This document shows positions 63,110 through 64,000 of a DNA stretch of 64,000 bases, in pieces. Source of the stretch: an uncultured Oscillibacter sp. (GTDB lineage Bacteria; Bacillota; Clostridia; Oscillospirales; Oscillospiraceae); contig CAJUMX010000008.1 in assembly GCA_910587705.1 (NCBI GenBank), positions 1 through 64,000 on the forward strand, written 5' to 3'. How positions within the stretch are numbered: the stretch's first letter is position 1; each line of letters opens with the position of its first letter. The notes under the pieces are model-generated. The model did no database searches and was not told the DNA's origin. It saw only the letters and a list, made by a program, of their open reading frames with translations. Made by a program: the position numbers and the translations under genes.

Positions 63110-64000
63110 ATGCCTGATCTGCTCGGCGCCACCAACCCAGTCCCCGGTTATGACAAAACCACCGTCAACCGGAATATCACGGTTTCCCCGGACAATACGC
63201 AAATTCAAAATGTCCCCGACCCCAGCAAAGTCGTCCGCGCCGACGGGCGGACGGAGCAGCAGGACAGCAACCTGCAGGGGGACGGCGGAATCCGTTACGA
63301 CTCCAATTTTCAAACCTTCCTCCAGCGGCTGCGGGAAACCCCCAGCTTAGCGGAAAGCCTCTCCCTCATCTTCTCGGGGCGGGAGGGCATTGTCGTCTCC
63401 TCGGGCCTCAGCGCCGGCATCGCGGAGGAGATGGGCCGTTTGCTGGAGATGATGCGAATGGACGAGAGCCAGCTTCTGGACTTTCTCCAGGGCCAGTTCA
63501 AGACCGGCACCCGTTTCGGCGGGGCTCTTTTCGCTCTGCTTCGCAGCGCCTATGCCCGGGCCGCCTCCGAGGGGGTGCGGACGGACATCCTGCAATTTTT
63601 AAAAGCCTATGTGGACTTCGACTCCACCAAGCACATCGAAGGGAACCTCCTCCGGGACCTCCAGTCCATGGCGGACGCCATGCCCTCCAGCTGGGCGGAG
63701 AAGCTCCGGGACCTGACAGCCCAGCTTCAAAACGGCATCGCCGCTGGGAACCGGCAGGGAAATCTCCAGCTTCTCCAGCGGGAGATTTTCCCCTACATGT
63801 CCTCTTATGTGGAGCGGACCCACGACATGGGCACTCCCCGGGCCCTTTTGACCATGCTGGCGCTGAACGTGGCCCGGTATGAGAACGGCTCTGAGGAGAA
63901 GCTGTTGGAGGGCTTCCACCAGCTCAGCGGCTACGGCACGCTGAAAGGCCAGCTGGGAGGCATCGACGACCAGTCCCTCCTGCTGCTGCTTCGAAGCCGG
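63110..64000 (+). CDS. Unrecognised protein divergent from cheA (cut by window edge)
   Basis: Open frame from ATG 63110 (GAGGTG about 8 nt upstream) to the window end, 297 residues so far with no stop. Residues 1-65 are polar and probably disordered (DLLGATNPVPGYDKTTVNRN, then TEQQDSNLQGDGG). The rest is helical with repeated Leu-rich segments (FLQRLRETPSLAESLSLIFS, EEMGRLLEMMRMDESQLLDF, LLRDLQSMADAMPSSWAEKL, ALLTMLALNVARYENGSEEK). No signal peptide or membrane segment. I do not recognise the family; location beside chemotaxis genes suggests a link with motility. Confidence 0.7.
   Translation, partial: MPDLLGATNPVPGYDKTTVNRNITVSPDNTQIQNVPDPSKVVRADGRTEQQDSNLQGDGGIRYDSNFQTFLQRLRETPSLAESLSLIFSGREGIVVSSGLSAGIAEEMGRLLEMMRMDESQLLDFLQGQFKTGTRFGGALFALLRSAYARAASEGVRTDILQFLKAYVDFDSTKHIEGNLLRDLQSMADAMPSSWAEKLRDLTAQLQNGIAAGNRQGNLQLLQREIFPYMSSYVERTHDMGTPRALLTMLALNVARYENGSEEKLLEGFHQLSGYGTLKGQLGGIDDQSLLLLLRSR

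Noticed and set aside
1..64000. tRNA or rRNA genes
   Set aside because: No T-loop GGTTCGAATCC-type sequence with matching cloverleaf and no rRNA-like conserved stretch was noticed on either strand; a tRNAscan run would be decisive.

Overview
The window is chromosomal DNA of a GC-rich, motile, endospore-related member of the Clostridia. Gene content and style (SpoVAC, YqfC/YqfD, YlbJ, CsrA-FliW flagellar control, SLH and CAP surface protein, YgeW/YgeY amino-acid and purine-type fermentation genes) fit the Oscillospiraceae (Oscillibacter/Flavonifractor-like). That assignment is inference; no rRNA or tRNA gene was found in the window.

Layout. 1-5521 (minus strand): a branched-chain amino-acid operon, ilvB-ilvN-GIY-YIG-ilvB-ilvN-ilvC, with two acetolactate synthases. 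Its leader encodes a 46-residue peptide with ten consecutive Ile/Leu/Val codons followed by an intrinsic terminator, which is classical ribosome-mediated attenuation. 5678-7361: a secreted SLH plus CAP-domain protein. 7423-13528: carbamate kinase, YgeW, YgeY, a YheO/DauR-like regulator and a fold-type-II PLP enzyme, probably one catabolic cluster. 13.5-18.7 kb: small proteins, a DUF4358 lipoprotein, an ATP-grasp enzyme, a PEBP protein and an NCS2 purine permease. 18.8-23.7 kb: ComEA-like protein, response regulator, histidine kinase and GerMN lipoprotein (resembling actinobacterial MtrA-MtrB-LpqB), divergent from a D,D-carboxypeptidase. 23.7-32.8 kb: nitroreductase, ThrH and DUF1015, PilZ, SpoVAC, HemW, CmpB-like membrane protein, DUF1540, MreB and ComF.

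32.8-37.9 kb is the most unusual part. It holds three copies of a compact cassette (two in tandem at 32908-33470, one at 36452-36755). In each, a strong promoter drives an approximately 95-nt RNA that ends inside the 3' end of a 25-31-codon ORF transcribed from the opposite strand, and the ORF's Shine-Dalgarno sequence is masked by a hairpin. This is the architecture of a type I toxin-antitoxin system of the par/Fst kind, with peptides I do not recognise. The third copy lies, with an XRE regulator and a small protein, between two inverted copies of an approximately 0.3-kb non-coding repeat; one repeat copy supplies the C-terminus and stop codon of ybeY.

37.9-41.9 kb: ybeY-phoH-yqfD-yqfC divergent from ylbJ. 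42.1-49.4 kb: membrane-linked XRE regulator, then a nucleoside uptake ABC system (BMP lipoprotein, ATPase, two permeases) with deoC-deoD, which together import nucleosides and split them to free base and sugar phosphate. 49.6-51.9 kb: a secreted trypsin-like protease, secG, and lexA with an SOS box. 52.0-58.3 kb: late flagellar operon flgM-flgN-flgK-flgL-DUF6470-fliW-csrA-yjfB behind a sigma-28-type promoter. 58.4-63.0 kb: cheA-cheW-cheR-cheB. 63.1 kb to the end: an unrecognised protein, cut by the window edge.

Coding starts were chosen by Shine-Dalgarno spacing; promoters were found by eye and are predictions.
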